Shown: positions 14,648 to 21,895, counted from the stretch's first letter. The stretch is DNA of 21,895 nucleotides from a virus (IMGVR_UViG_3300042448_000609:1-21895), one strand, 5' to 3'. The notes: generated by a model from the letters alone, not told the origin. Translations and numbers: made by a program.

Positions 14648-15866
14648 TTTTATCCTCATAGTCTTTATAGCGATAGTATCCTCTATCAAAGTCTACTTGA
14701 ACTAAAAAATCACCCATAAAACCATTTCTATTTTTTCTAAATACGCATTCAATAATATCACTATTGGTGGCACGACCAAGAGCCATTACCCAGTCAGCAT
14801 CATATGCAATCTGTCTAGACCAAGCGGTCTGCCCTAAAGTTGGTGGGCTAGACAAATCTTTAACATCATCTGGTGTAGCAGAAGAGATAGCCATAATTGG
14901 AACCTCTTCACTAATGGACATAAGTTTAAGTTCTCGTGAAAGGTTCTTCATTCGTACCGTTTCATTATCTGACTTTTGATTTGGAGACATAAGTTGTAGA
15001 TAGTCAACAACAACAAAGTCTGGCTTATACTGATCAATCTTTCCACGTATAACTGAAGGAGTTACTTCTCCACCACTATCATTGGAAATAATATGAAACT
15101 CTGGTTTACCTTGCAACTTATCAGCATGCCACTTTTTAAGCATATCAATTTCTACTTCTCCATTGCTAAGTTTACGATGAGACCAAAGACCTTCACCCAT
15201 AATTGCAAATACACGATTACGAACTTCTGTTTCAGACATTTCAAGACTTATGACTAGTGGGCTACGACCCTGTTTCCAAGCCTGTACAGCGAAATACAGG
15301 GCCAACCAGGACTTTCCGATACCTGGATATGCAAGGAATACTCCAAGTTGTCCTGGCATGATTCCAGAAGGTAGGTAGTTATCAAATCCTGGCAATCCAG
15401 TTTTAATTCCAACCTGTCCAAGATCCTGCATCTTTTTTACATTTTCAAAATAAGCAACTGCAGAGTTAAGGTCTGTTACTTCAATATCTCTAATTGCAGC
15501 AGTATTCTTTTTAAGTTCTGATGTTTTAGTAATTAAATGTTCAAGAGCATTGTTACCATTACCGCTTTGAACTTCACCTGCTGCATTGCGTAAAATATCT
15601 TTAAGGCTATCATTTAAATATTCTGATTGTAATTCTTCAAGGTGATGCTTTGTTGCACCAACCCCTTCTACTGGAGTAAAGTCTCTAAATTTTTCTACAA
15701 CTAATGATGTTGGTGGAACTGATTGATTATTTTCTGAATACTGTCTAATAAAATTCCAGACATCGTTATGCGTTCTTAAAAGATTATCAACATTGGCTTG
15801 TAATAATACATGGATTTGTTTATCATTTAATACTGCAGTAATTAACTTTGCCTCTGTATTATTCAC
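14640..15866 (-). CDS. dnaB: DnaB-type replicative helicase
   Basis: This 408-residue helicase would unwind the fork as a hexamer. The RecA-like core has Walker A AYPGIGKSWLAL (about 179-190), LVISLEMSETEVR (DnaB motif), DFVVVDYLQLMSPNQ (Walker B, about 283-297) and DADWVMALGRATN near the C-terminus, ending with FDRGYYRYKD. The N-terminal 150 residues are helical and replace the bacterial DnaB N-domain. The GTG start at 15866 has AAGGAA 8 nt upstream and overlaps the upstream stop by 8 nt (GTGAATAA). The primase gene overlaps its 3' end by 8 nt. Helicase and primase are separate proteins, unlike the T7 fused type. Confidence 0.94.
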   Translation of the reverse strand: MNNTEAKLITAVLNDKQIHVLLQANVDNLLRTHNDVWNFIRQYSENNQSVPPTSLVVEKFRDFTPVEGVGATKHHLEELQSEYLNDSLKDILRNAAGEVQSGNGNNALEHLITKTSELKKNTAAIRDIEVTDLNSAVAYFENVKKMQDLGQVGIKTGLPGFDNYLPSGIMPGQLGVFLAYPGIGKSWLALYFAVQAWKQGRSPLVISLEMSETEVRNRVFAIMGEGLWSHRKLSNGEVEIDMLKKWHADKLQGKPEFHIISNDSGGEVTPSVIRGKIDQYKPDFVVVDYLQLMSPNQKSDNETVRMKNLSRELKLMSISEEVPIMAISSATPDDVKDLSSPPTLGQTAWSRQIAYDADWVMALGRATNSDIIECVFRKNRNGFMGDFLVQVDFDRGYYRYKDYEDKNG

Positions 15867-16167
15867 TAATCCACTTCCTTGCTAGTTCCCTGCGCTCTGT
15901 TCTTTCTTTAATATCTTGCTCTACTTCTAGTTTACCATTAAGAATTTTTTCTGCATTATATGCAAAATAATTCCAAGTAGGATTTTCTGCTATCTTAAAA
16001 TAATAATCTAATAAATCATAGCATTGAGAAATACCGTATGATTCAACAAGAGCATCTGCAGCCCATTGCTCAACATTAAGATTCATATTAGACTTGGCTT
16101 CATATCTTTGTAGATGTAATTTATTATATCTACTTAGCAAAGCCATACGGTCTTTGCGTTCAGCCAT
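15859..16167 (-). CDS. Small helical protein before the helicase; function unknown
   Basis: This 102-residue charged helical protein begins MAERKDRMALLSRYNKLH and ends in a basic/acidic helix (QDIKERTERRELARKWIS). The middle is rich in aromatic residues (YDLLDYYFKIAENPTWNYF). GAGGA lies 5 nt before the ATG, one base after the preceding stop, and its stop overlaps the helicase GTG by 8 nt. That tight coupling and its small, helical nature make a helicase loader or partner an attractive idea, but there is no motif evidence for it. Confidence 0.7.
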   Translation of the reverse strand: MAERKDRMALLSRYNKLHLQRYEAKSNMNLNVEQWAADALVESYGISQCYDLLDYYFKIAENPTWNYFAYNAEKILNGKLEVEQDIKERTERRELARKWISE

Positions 16168-16168
16168 A

Positions 16169-16381
16169 TTAGTCCTCTAGAAGTGATTCTTTTGCGTCTT
16201 TTACCTTTTGAATAACTTGGTTCTCAACAAAAGTATAAACACGATCCATAGCATCTCCAGTGGTTTCACCTTGACGCACTTGGTCTACTACTCCAAGATC
16301 AACTCTTAAAGATTGAAAATTTCCTAAATTTAATGTGTATCCTAGTGTTGCTGATACCTTAGTGCTGTTATTTTCTTCCAT
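16169..16381 (-). CDS. Small protein of unknown function, first gene after a strong promoter
   Basis: This 70-residue protein has an N-terminal beta-hairpin-like part (KVSATLGYTLNLGNFQSLRV, continuing DLGVVDQVR) and a C-terminal helix (AMDRVYTFVENQVIQKVKDA). It has no Cys, membrane segment or signal peptide. It is the first gene downstream of the strong promoter at 16458-16486, with an 18-nt gap after the MerR-like stop. GTGGGG before the ATG is a weak ribosome site. I recall similar short proteins in other phages but no function. Confidence 0.7.
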   Translation of the reverse strand: MEENNSTKVSATLGYTLNLGNFQSLRVDLGVVDQVRQGETTGDAMDRVYTFVENQVIQKVKDAKESLLED

Positions 16382-16399
16382 ACCCCACCATTTCTTCTA

Positions 16400-16942
16400 T
16401 TAAATATTCTCTGCCCACACAGGAATAAACCTGCCATCTTCTGTCTTCGTATATGTAAGTATACCGTCTCCCATACGCCTTGTCAATTCTTGGCTTGTAG
16501 GAGTCATATTATTTGTTATTAGTCCATCTTTTCTTGGTTGTCCTATATGTATAGTAGCCAGTATAGCACGTATGTCTCGTACCATGCTTTCTGAATAATA
16601 AGATCTTATTCTAAATCCACGTTCACCATTTAATTTTGCCCCAACTGGTGGCGGAATCATTCCAGTCTTAATTAATTTAGGCATGTATTTTCTATGACGA
16701 TTAATTAACTTAGCAGTCTCTGCTACGGTATATGCACGTTCTCTATTTTTTCTAAAATCTATACGAAGACATGTCTCAAGTCTATCTTTAGTAATATTAT
16801 AAACAGAAACTAAACCAGTAGATCTTGAACTGTGGTGAAGTCTAACAAGATCACCGTTAAGGAACCATATTTTTTGATTGCCTTTGATTACAGTTGAGTT
16901 ATTGTACGCTTCGCTCTGAATAATTCCTTTGCCAGTAACCAT
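16400..16942 (-). CDS. MerR-like helix-turn-helix DNA-binding protein
   Basis: This is a 180-residue protein. Residues about 71-130 form a MerR-type winged helix: YTVAETAKLINRHRKYMPKL, then a wing with GERGFRIRSYYSES and a following helix MVRDIRAILATI. The N-terminal part (KIWFLNGDLVRLHHSSRS) is beta-like and unassigned. The C-terminal part ends SQELTRRMGDGILTYTK. I choose the ATG at 16942, which has GAAGG only 3 nt upstream and overlaps the zinc-ribbon gene by 55 nt. A TTG at 17002 would overlap by 115 nt. A strong promoter for the replication genes lies inside its 3' end, so it might regulate early genes, although this is inference. Confidence 0.75.
   Translation of the reverse strand: MVTGKGIIQSEAYNNSTVIKGNQKIWFLNGDLVRLHHSSRSTGLVSVYNITKDRLETCLRIDFRKNRERAYTVAETAKLINRHRKYMPKLIKTGMIPPPVGAKLNGERGFRIRSYYSESMVRDIRAILATIHIGQPRKDGLITNNMTPTSQELTRRMGDGILTYTKTEDGRFIPVWAENI
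16458..16486 (-). promoter_or_regulatory. Strong sigma70-type promoter driving the replication genes
   Basis: On the minus strand, TTGACA (16486-16481) is followed by exactly 17 bp and TATACT (16463-16458). It lies inside the 3' end of the MerR-like gene and about 70 nt upstream of the next start at 16381. GTATA and TATAC form a small inverted repeat over the -10 (16449-16464, 6-nt spacer) that could be an operator. Everything downstream is replication and recombination; everything upstream is mostly structural, so this fits an early-gene promoter. Confidence 0.7.
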
Positions 16943-17079
16943 CTGCCTTCTTCGCTTTCTGTCGGTGGATGATAAAAGGTTCTTGATCCACAGACCATAC
17001 AATAAGTTTCCATATGTTGCAAACCACTATATTGTCTATCAATAAATAGTCTGCCATTGCATTTTTTGCAATTAAGCAT
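16888..17079 (-). CDS. Small zinc-ribbon protein
   Basis: This 63-residue protein has two CxxC knuckles (LNCKKCNGRLF and TYCMVCGSRTFYH) about 24 residues apart, a typical zinc ribbon, followed by a basic helix (LLAKELFRAKRTI). It probably binds nucleic acid or protein. AAGGAT lies 12 nt before the ATG. Its 3' part overlaps the MerR-like gene in another frame by 55 nt. The well-formed ribbon supports it as real despite the overlap. Its function is unknown. Confidence 0.7.
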   Translation of the reverse strand: MLNCKKCNGRLFIDRQYSGLQHMETYCMVCGSRTFYHPPTESEEGRWLLAKELFRAKRTITQL

Positions 17080-17094
17080 TATTAATTTTTATCC

Positions 17095-17535
17095 TTAGTT
17101 TGGAATTCCAACAATAACTAAATGTACTGCTAGTGATAAATCTCCAGAAGTTCCAAACCTTACAACACCTTCAATTCTTGAAGTTGTTACAGTTTTTAGA
17201 ATAACATTTACATTTTGTCCTGCAGGTGTTTGTCCAATATTAACTGCAGTTGCTGAAACTATTGGAGAGTATTTAAAATCACTAAAATCGTATGTAAAAG
17301 TTTTTTCGTTTCCAGCAGAAACTGTTGAGTTGTTGGCAACTTCAACATAGCCACCAATTATTCTAGTTTCAGATGTTTTAACATTTTGTGCGCCAGCACT
17401 TACTGTATCAACTGTTGTGTAGTTATAGGTTGCCGATGAAACCTGTGTAGACAAATCATTTACAGCCTCAACAAGTGAATATAAATATGTAACGTCAAGA
17501 GGTTGCCCTCTTTCTGGTAGTGGTACCTTAGCCAT
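17095..17535 (-). CDS. Beta-rich tail/fibre-type structural protein
   Basis: This is a 146-residue protein. An N-terminal helix (LYSLVEAVNDLSTQVSS) could form a trimeric coiled coil, and it leads into a Thr/Val/Ser-rich beta region (RIIGGYVEVANNSTVSAGNE, then FSDFKYSPIVSATAVNI) of the kind seen in phage fibre and appendage proteins. Gene order after other tail genes supports a virion role. AGGAGG lies 6 nt before the ATG, and the gene appears to have its own promoter overlapping the previous stop. It could be a short tail fibre or decoration protein; no family was recognised. Confidence 0.7.
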   Translation of the reverse strand: MAKVPLPERGQPLDVTYLYSLVEAVNDLSTQVSSATYNYTTVDTVSAGAQNVKTSETRIIGGYVEVANNSTVSAGNEKTFTYDFSDFKYSPIVSATAVNIGQTPAGQNVNVILKTVTTSRIEGVVRFGTSGDLSLAVHLVIVGIPN

Positions 17536-17553
17536 TAATTTCCTCCTATTTTC

Positions 17554-17583
17554 ATTATACCAATAATTCTATTCCTGAGTCAT
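17554..17583 (-). promoter_or_regulatory. Extended -10 promoter before the last tail/fibre gene
   Basis: On the minus strand, ATGACT (17583-17578, four of six -35 bases) is followed by 18 bp and a perfect TATAAT (17559-17554), preceded by TGG to make an extended -10. The -10 overlaps the stop codon of the upstream gene. Transcription would start near 17547, so AGGAGG (17547-17542) would lie at the very 5' end of a leader of about 12 nt. Confidence 0.55.
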
Positions 17584-17980
17584 ATATCTCAAGACTTTCA
17601 TTTAGTGTTTTTTGTGATCCCTCAGCCTGAATAATAACACGAACATTTGTAGTACCAGTATTTAAAAATGAATATGTATGTATTGGTGATGTTCCGTGAT
17701 ATATTGGTGTTGTATTATCAAAACCAACAAATATATCATATTTTGGTCTATTTAATTCATCATCCCATACAGCGGTTGTTATTGTTTGAGATATTTGCAA
17801 TGCACCATTAACTGAAGTAATTGAGTCATCTTCAACTATATTTATTGGGGACCACTGAGATGTTCTGTTTTTATCTTCTGATACAACTCTATATCTAAAA
17901 ACATATCCAATATTGTTAGAATCAATTGCTGGAAGTAATGCTTTTTTAATGATTGCTTTTTTTATGCTTGCATCAGCCAT
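17555..17980 (-). CDS. Beta-rich tail-associated protein (FnIII-like pattern)
   Basis: This is a 141-residue protein. After a short helical N-terminus (DASIKKAIIKKALLP), residues about 25-50 (GYVFRYRVVSEDKNRTSQWS) look like a fibronectin-III strand pattern. The rest is also beta-rich (YDIFVGFDNTTPIYHGT, NVRVIIQAEG). No catalytic motif is visible. The ATG overlaps the preceding stop by one base (TAATG), with GGAG 10 nt upstream. Its place among tail genes suggests a fibre or baseplate accessory component, possibly for carbohydrate contact. This is inferred from context. Confidence 0.7.
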   Translation of the reverse strand: MADASIKKAIIKKALLPAIDSNNIGYVFRYRVVSEDKNRTSQWSPINIVEDDSITSVNGALQISQTITTAVWDDELNRPKYDIFVGFDNTTPIYHGTSPIHTYSFLNTGTTNVRVIIQAEGSQKTLNESLEIYDSGIELLV

Positions 17981-19155
17981 TATGATGTTACTCCGCCAGA
18001 CACATCCACAGAAAATCTAAATTCAATGTAGTTACTAGTGTTTGGATTTTTAACAATTGTTGATGCATCTTGAGTTTGTATAATTGAATATCCAGTTAGT
18101 CCATAGAGTGGGTTTAGCGTTGTAACATTTTCCAATCTTAATGCATCTAAAGCAACATAATAATTTGGAGATGGAATTCCTATTGGTCCGCTTTCTTCTG
18201 CAAAAACACATGCATAGATTTTAACAACTGTAACAGCATTCCAGGTAAAGTTAGCAGAGGTATACAAATCTTGAAGTTGTTTAGTTACTACAAAATATCT
18301 TTCTGTATCAAAATCATACGCTCCACCACTGCTATCGTTTACAACTTCAGCCTCAAACCTAGCATATTCTGCAGTCTCTGTTTCTGTTGACGCAAACTCA
18401 ACAAGAACTCTAACTCTTTCTGGTATGTCATTAGATGTTGCATCTTTGTTAACTACAGAGAATGCCAATCTTAGTTCATCTGTTGGAGAGTTTCTTGTAA
18501 AATCAACACTGGCACCAGTTAGGTGAATATGGCTTGATCCTGGCTCTATTACAAAATGATCTTGGGCTGCCCCACTTTCTTCGCTAATTGAAATATCAGC
18601 ATCGTCGCCTTGAATCATTATTATATTATTTAAAAATCTTGGTCTTTCATATCTTTCAACTCTTGGAGATTTAAAAAATATTGGATTGTCTGAACTTGTT
18701 TGAAATACTGAATCTGTAACAGCAATAATATTATCGTATTCTGGTTGATCAAGTGCTGCAGAAAATGTATCAATTGCAACTGCTGCTGATGGCGTATGGT
18801 GTTGCCAATTTTCTGTTTGTGTAAAAGCAAATACTGTTTTGCTATCAAATGCACCAGCAGAAGGATTTGATCCAGCAGAGTATATTCCTACTTCAGAGAT
18901 TTCATATCTTTCTTCTGTTGGTAGTTCTGCTGTTAATACAATTTTATCTAGTCCACCTTCGTTTACAAATCCCCTTGAAGAAATAGGTACACGGAACATT
19001 TCAAAATCTAAATTGGTTTTTGTTGAATAATCTCCAATATCATTTCCAGTTGTAAGTGGTGTTGCTCCACAACCTATTGCAATGTAAGATGCATATGCTG
19101 GTGCCTGACCAAGCAGGTATTTAGCAATAATCGTCTTACCAGTATTAGTTATCAT
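17980..19155 (-). CDS. Tail fibre/collar-like structural protein
   Basis: This is a 391-residue protein. The N-terminus (TNTGKTIIAKYLLGQ, then ASYIAIGCGATPL and RYEISEVGIYSAG) resembles the attachment domain of tail-fibre or collar proteins in many phages. The middle and C-terminal parts are beta-sandwich-like, with segments such as SHIHLTGASVDFTRN and VRVLVEFASTETE suggesting a carbohydrate-binding or jelly-roll domain. No hydrolase motif was seen. The ATG overlaps the upstream stop by 4 nt (ATGA), with GGAGA 9 nt upstream. It probably forms part of the host-contact apparatus, though exact location in the virion is uncertain. Confidence 0.75.
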   Translation of the reverse strand: MITNTGKTIIAKYLLGQAPAYASYIAIGCGATPLTTGNDIGDYSTKTNLDFEMFRVPISSRGFVNEGGLDKIVLTAELPTEERYEISEVGIYSAGSNPSAGAFDSKTVFAFTQTENWQHHTPSAAVAIDTFSAALDQPEYDNIIAVTDSVFQTSSDNPIFFKSPRVERYERPRFLNNIIMIQGDDADISISEESGAAQDHFVIEPGSSHIHLTGASVDFTRNSPTDELRLAFSVVNKDATSNDIPERVRVLVEFASTETETAEYARFEAEVVNDSSGGAYDFDTERYFVVTKQLQDLYTSANFTWNAVTVVKIYACVFAEESGPIGIPSPNYYVALDALRLENVTTLNPLYGLTGYSIIQTQDASTIVKNPNTSNYIEFRFSVDVSGGVTS

Positions 19156-19943
19156 GACGTATAGTCTCCAAGATTCGTTTCATATATTGTACCATTTACT
19201 GTTATTTGAGTTTCTATTTGTTCATCATTGTTTAAATTAATAAACTCAATAATAAGGTCTCCAGTAGATTCATCAAAATAAACATTTTCACCATTTAACC
19301 CATTGCCAACTTCAGGAATTCTGTCTTCTAGTTTAATTGAAAATCCAGCAAAAAATCTATTTGCGGTCTGTTGTAGACCTAGTATATTATTTGGATTATA
19401 CTGTTGTTGAATTGCTGATAAATTTTTAATTGGTTGATATGATATTTTTTGTCCATTAACAATATCAGATCTAGTAATACTAATTAATTCCTGACCTCCA
19501 ATATTTTCAAAAATAAGATCTGTCATTACTTCTATTGGCAATGCACTATCATCAAACAAAACAATGTCTGGTGTTGCTGTTTTTACTGGTGCTGCTTGTA
19601 ATATTATTGGCTCTGGCTCTGGTGCTGGTGGAGTTGCAGTTAAATTTGCACCTGAAAACATTATTGGTTCTTCTGTTGGAACAAAAGTGTCTGCAACATA
19701 AACTGGTGGAGAGCCAGCATTAGAGGATGTTCCTATATTATTTAAAAGTGAATTTGCATATTTATCAGTTGCAGCATTAAGTTTATCCATAGCATTAACA
19801 ATTTGTTTTTGTGTTGCCTTTGGGTTTGCCAAAACTTTATCTATTGCTGCCATTGCTTTATCAAATGCTATTTGTGCAGAATTAGACGAAGAAGATGGTG
19901 CTTGTGCAACTGGAAAAGATTCTCTATCAAATGCGCCAGCCAT
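19152..19943 (-). CDS. Virion-associated protein with helical head and beta-rich C-terminus
   Basis: This is a 263-residue protein. The first 90 residues are Ala/Lys/Asn-rich helices (AQIAFDKAMAAIDKVLANPK, MDKLNAATDKYANSLL). A Pro/Ala/Glu-rich linker follows (NLTATPPAPEPEPI). The C-terminal half is beta-like (ISITRSDIVNGQKISYQPI, KNLSAIQQQYNPNNIL, GDLIIEFINLNNDEQIETQI). I recall similar hypothetical proteins beside tail genes in environmental phages. GGAGG lies 6 nt before the ATG, one base after the upstream stop. Its role is probably as a structural adaptor or fibre component, which is not proven. Confidence 0.75.
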   Translation of the reverse strand: MAGAFDRESFPVAQAPSSSSNSAQIAFDKAMAAIDKVLANPKATQKQIVNAMDKLNAATDKYANSLLNNIGTSSNAGSPPVYVADTFVPTEEPIMFSGANLTATPPAPEPEPIILQAAPVKTATPDIVLFDDSALPIEVMTDLIFENIGGQELISITRSDIVNGQKISYQPIKNLSAIQQQYNPNNILGLQQTANRFFAGFSIKLEDRIPEVGNGLNGENVYFDESTGDLIIEFINLNNDEQIETQITVNGTIYETNLGDYTS

Positions 19944-19944
19944 T

Positions 19945-21895
19945 TTATACCTCCACCAAATAAGCGGTCATATCTGGACCAGTAAGTTTTCGTGAATATT
20001 CAATATTATATACTATAAACTTACTATCATCTTTTGTAACTAAATCAATTCCGTCTGTATTTTTATAGTTAATATTTACTATATCGCCCAATTGGATCAT
20101 TGGATTTGCAAACATTTTTATTCCAATAGATTTTTTAGGTTCCATTAATTTATCAGTAAGCCATCCCATTAGGCTTTCTGCATCATCTTGCGTCTGTATA
20201 TATGGCGTTTGTAGTGTAAATTCATTATTTCCATATATCATTCTGCTTAATTTAATTTTATCAAATTTTTCTTTTTGAACTAAAGTAGAAGAAATAAGAG
20301 ATGATCCACTAAGTTGTGGATTAGAAAGATTACCTTTTTTCTTAAAATAATCATCAACTGTTAATTCGTGTGTTGTATCTTGTGTAAATGTTATGCCTTG
20401 AATTCTTAAATAATTTCCAGTTGTTTCGTCAAGGTTTAATAATGTATCTGTAGAATTAAAAATTAAAAATTCTGCACCATAAGAATCTGCATAAAACCCA
20501 GATGTGGTATAACCTTTTAATCTGTTAAACGTTGGTGAAAGTTGTGCATAAAGTGCTGGATAAGCACGATCATACTTAATGTCAAAATAGGCGCATTCTC
20601 TCATGATTGATCCAAACTCATCAAAATACATATTATATTTTGGTGGTTGCTGAGAACTGATTCCAGATAAATAGGTTGACTTAACTATTCCACTCATTCC
20701 ATATTTTCTAAATGATTCATTTGCATCTATTTCTTTATCTCCAAATGCAGAAGAGATTGTTTCTCCAACTGTAAAAACTGTATTTTGAGAATAGTTTTCT
20801 GACAAAGCATATACATTTTCAAACATACATCTAGATGAGCCACGGACAAATGTAGCGATGTTGTTATATGTTGGAAGCGGATCTGTATCATCAACAACCT
20901 TTATTAGTTTATTATTAATATATAAATAAAATCTTCTTGTTTTTCCAATATCTTGATACTCTACTGCTAAATCATATACAGTTGGATTTGGTTCTCCAGT
21001 TGTTCTGTATTGTCCAGTAAATCTTCCATCATCAACATCAATTTTTGCTAGTCCACCCCAAAGTTTTATTGGAATTGCATTATTGTTTGATGAATCTTTT
21101 TTAATTTTATAAAAAACAACATTGTTAATTGATATGTTAGAATTGCCTTTGTTATCTAATTTTAAATATGATTCTATGTTTTGTTCTGTTAGTGCAACAA
21201 TTTCAAAATAATACCCATTATTTGTTTCTGGATTAAGTAATACTGCAAGTCCTCCAGATCCGCCACCAATACTTACATTTTGATCTGGCTGTACTCCAGA
21301 AACTTGATAATATGTCGTACTTCCGTTTGGAGTTTGAGCACGATTTTCATTATTTTCTATTTTACCAACAACTCTAATTCTTGTTCCAAAATGTCTATAT
21401 GAATTATTTAATTCTTTATAAACATATGAAACAAGATTTATTGGAGTTTCTGTCGTTGTAAAAGATGGTCCACTCATAACTAAGGCAGACGATTGAACTG
21501 TGCCAGACTGTGTTGATAGCATACTATTAACTGGTGTTTCTGTTATATGGCTTGATGAAAAAAAGTCTTTTATTGTTCCACCTCTTGAAGTTTGTCTTGC
21601 TTTTGCATTATTTACTCCAGCAGCACCTATTGTTGTTGAAGGCAAAGAAATATCTTCTAAAAGAGTTGTTGTAAATAAATATTCTGACTTCATGTCACAG
21701 CCTTTTACGTAGGCGTTATCTGACCAATAAGAACTAATTCCAGCAGAGTGGTTTGCTATCTTTGTTCCAAACTGTGCACGACCGTGTTCGTATACTTCTC
21801 CATTTTGCAATCTAGTAATTCCATCTACTGTTTCATAATATGGGGTTGAATAGATTCTAACAAGGCCAGTTGGATATATTTTTCCATTAAAGGGT
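19945..21895 (-). CDS. Large tail protein with hub-like C-terminus, 5' end beyond window
   Basis: The frame is open to the right edge, so the true start is outside; 649 residues are visible. Residues about 140-365 have a concanavalin/LamG-like pattern (YYFEIVALTEQN, WGGLAKIDVDDGRFTGQYRT, YDLAVEYQDIGKTRRFYLYI, RCMFENVYAL), which suggests glycan binding. The last about 90 residues resemble the C-terminal part of tail-hub or baseplate proteins: DDAESLMGWLTDKLMEP, PMIQLGDIVNI, KFIVYNIEYSRKLTG and MTAYLVEV. It could be the tail-tip hub or a minor tail protein carrying a receptor-binding insertion. No peptidase or lysozyme motif is visible. Its stop lies one base before the next ATG. Confidence 0.8.
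   Translation of the reverse strand, partial: PFNGKIYPTGLVRIYSTPYYETVDGITRLQNGEVYEHGRAQFGTKIANHSAGISSYWSDNAYVKGCDMKSEYLFTTTLLEDISLPSTTIGAAGVNNAKARQTSRGGTIKDFFSSSHITETPVNSMLSTQSGTVQSSALVMSGPSFTTTETPINLVSYVYKELNNSYRHFGTRIRVVGKIENNENRAQTPNGSTTYYQVSGVQPDQNVSIGGGSGGLAVLLNPETNNGYYFEIVALTEQNIESYLKLDNKGNSNISINNVVFYKIKKDSSNNNAIPIKLWGGLAKIDVDDGRFTGQYRTTGEPNPTVYDLAVEYQDIGKTRRFYLYINNKLIKVVDDTDPLPTYNNIATFVRGSSRCMFENVYALSENYSQNTVFTVGETISSAFGDKEIDANESFRKYGMSGIVKSTYLSGISSQQPPKYNMYFDEFGSIMRECAYFDIKYDRAYPALYAQLSPTFNRLKGYTTSGFYADSYGAEFLIFNSTDTLLNLDETTGNYLRIQGITFTQDTTHELTVDDYFKKKGNLSNPQLSGSSLISSTLVQKEKFDKIKLSRMIYGNNEFTLQTPYIQTQDDAESLMGWLTDKLMEPKKSIGIKMFANPMIQLGDIVNINYKNTDGIDLVTKDDSKFIVYNIEYSRKLTGPDMTAYLVEV

Noticed and set aside
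14648-14689. Longer primase start at 14689
   Set aside because: It would overlap the helicase by 50 nt. The ATG at 14647 has a proper ribosome site and the 8-nt overlap seen at other junctions.
16943-17002. Extended N-terminus of the MerR-like protein from a TTG at 17002
   Set aside because: It would overlap the zinc-ribbon gene by 115 nt, lacks a ribosome site and adds residues that look like an out-of-frame reading of the ribbon gene.
1-21895. tRNA genes, integrase or attachment sites
   Set aside because: Nearly every base is within a supported gene and no cloverleaf, recombinase or direct-repeat boundary was recognised by eye. Running tRNAscan-SE would settle the tRNA part.

Overview
The window looks like part of a tailed bacteriophage (Caudoviricetes) genome, AT-rich and packed almost end to end with genes that all run on the minus strand. 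Transcription therefore goes from high to low coordinates. No rRNA, tRNA, CRISPR array, insertion sequence, integrase or attachment site was seen. The longest non-coding stretch is about 120 bases (949-1069), and it holds a terminator and a promoter.

Reading in the direction of transcription: (1) 21895-17095 is a structural block. It holds a 5'-truncated large tail protein with a hub-like C-terminus and a possible lectin-like domain, followed by four beta-rich tail or fibre-type proteins. (2) 17079-15859 holds small genes: a zinc ribbon, a MerR-like DNA-binding protein and two small proteins without known function. A near-consensus sigma70-type promoter (TTGACA, 17 bp, TATACT) lies at 16458-16486. 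(3) 15866-8752 is a replication and recombination block: DnaB-type helicase, short DnaG-type primase, putative single-strand binding protein, C-family (DnaE-type) DNA polymerase with an intact-looking PHP domain, and a RecA-like recombinase. (4) 8759-4986 holds small zinc proteins, a small PD-(D/E)XK resolvase-like protein, a Cas4/RecB-like nuclease, a RuvC-like resolvase, a small HTH protein, an Nmad1/DUF1599-type protein and several unknowns. (5) 4996-2698 holds the putative small and the clear large terminase subunit. (6) 2680-1 holds two genes for proteins with Sec signal peptides. One is an Ig-like, S-layer-like surface protein and the other an Ala/Thr-rich coiled-coil protein. Each seems to have its own start signal, and a rho-independent terminator sits between them.

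The core genes form one long, tightly coupled operon-like array. Six junctions have exactly 8-nt stop/start overlaps. Helicase, primase, SSB, polymerase and RecA would form a largely self-contained replisome, the nucleases would resolve branched DNA, and the terminase would package it.

The host cannot be proven from this sequence. AT-rich DNA together with a secreted surface protein of this type, including its C-terminal amphipathic helix, suggests to me a phage of freshwater Actinobacteria (acI / Nanopelagicales group). This is recall plus inference. The most interesting part is the pair of secreted proteins after the terminase: virion proteins do not normally carry signal peptides, so this may be cargo that alters or mimics the host cell surface.
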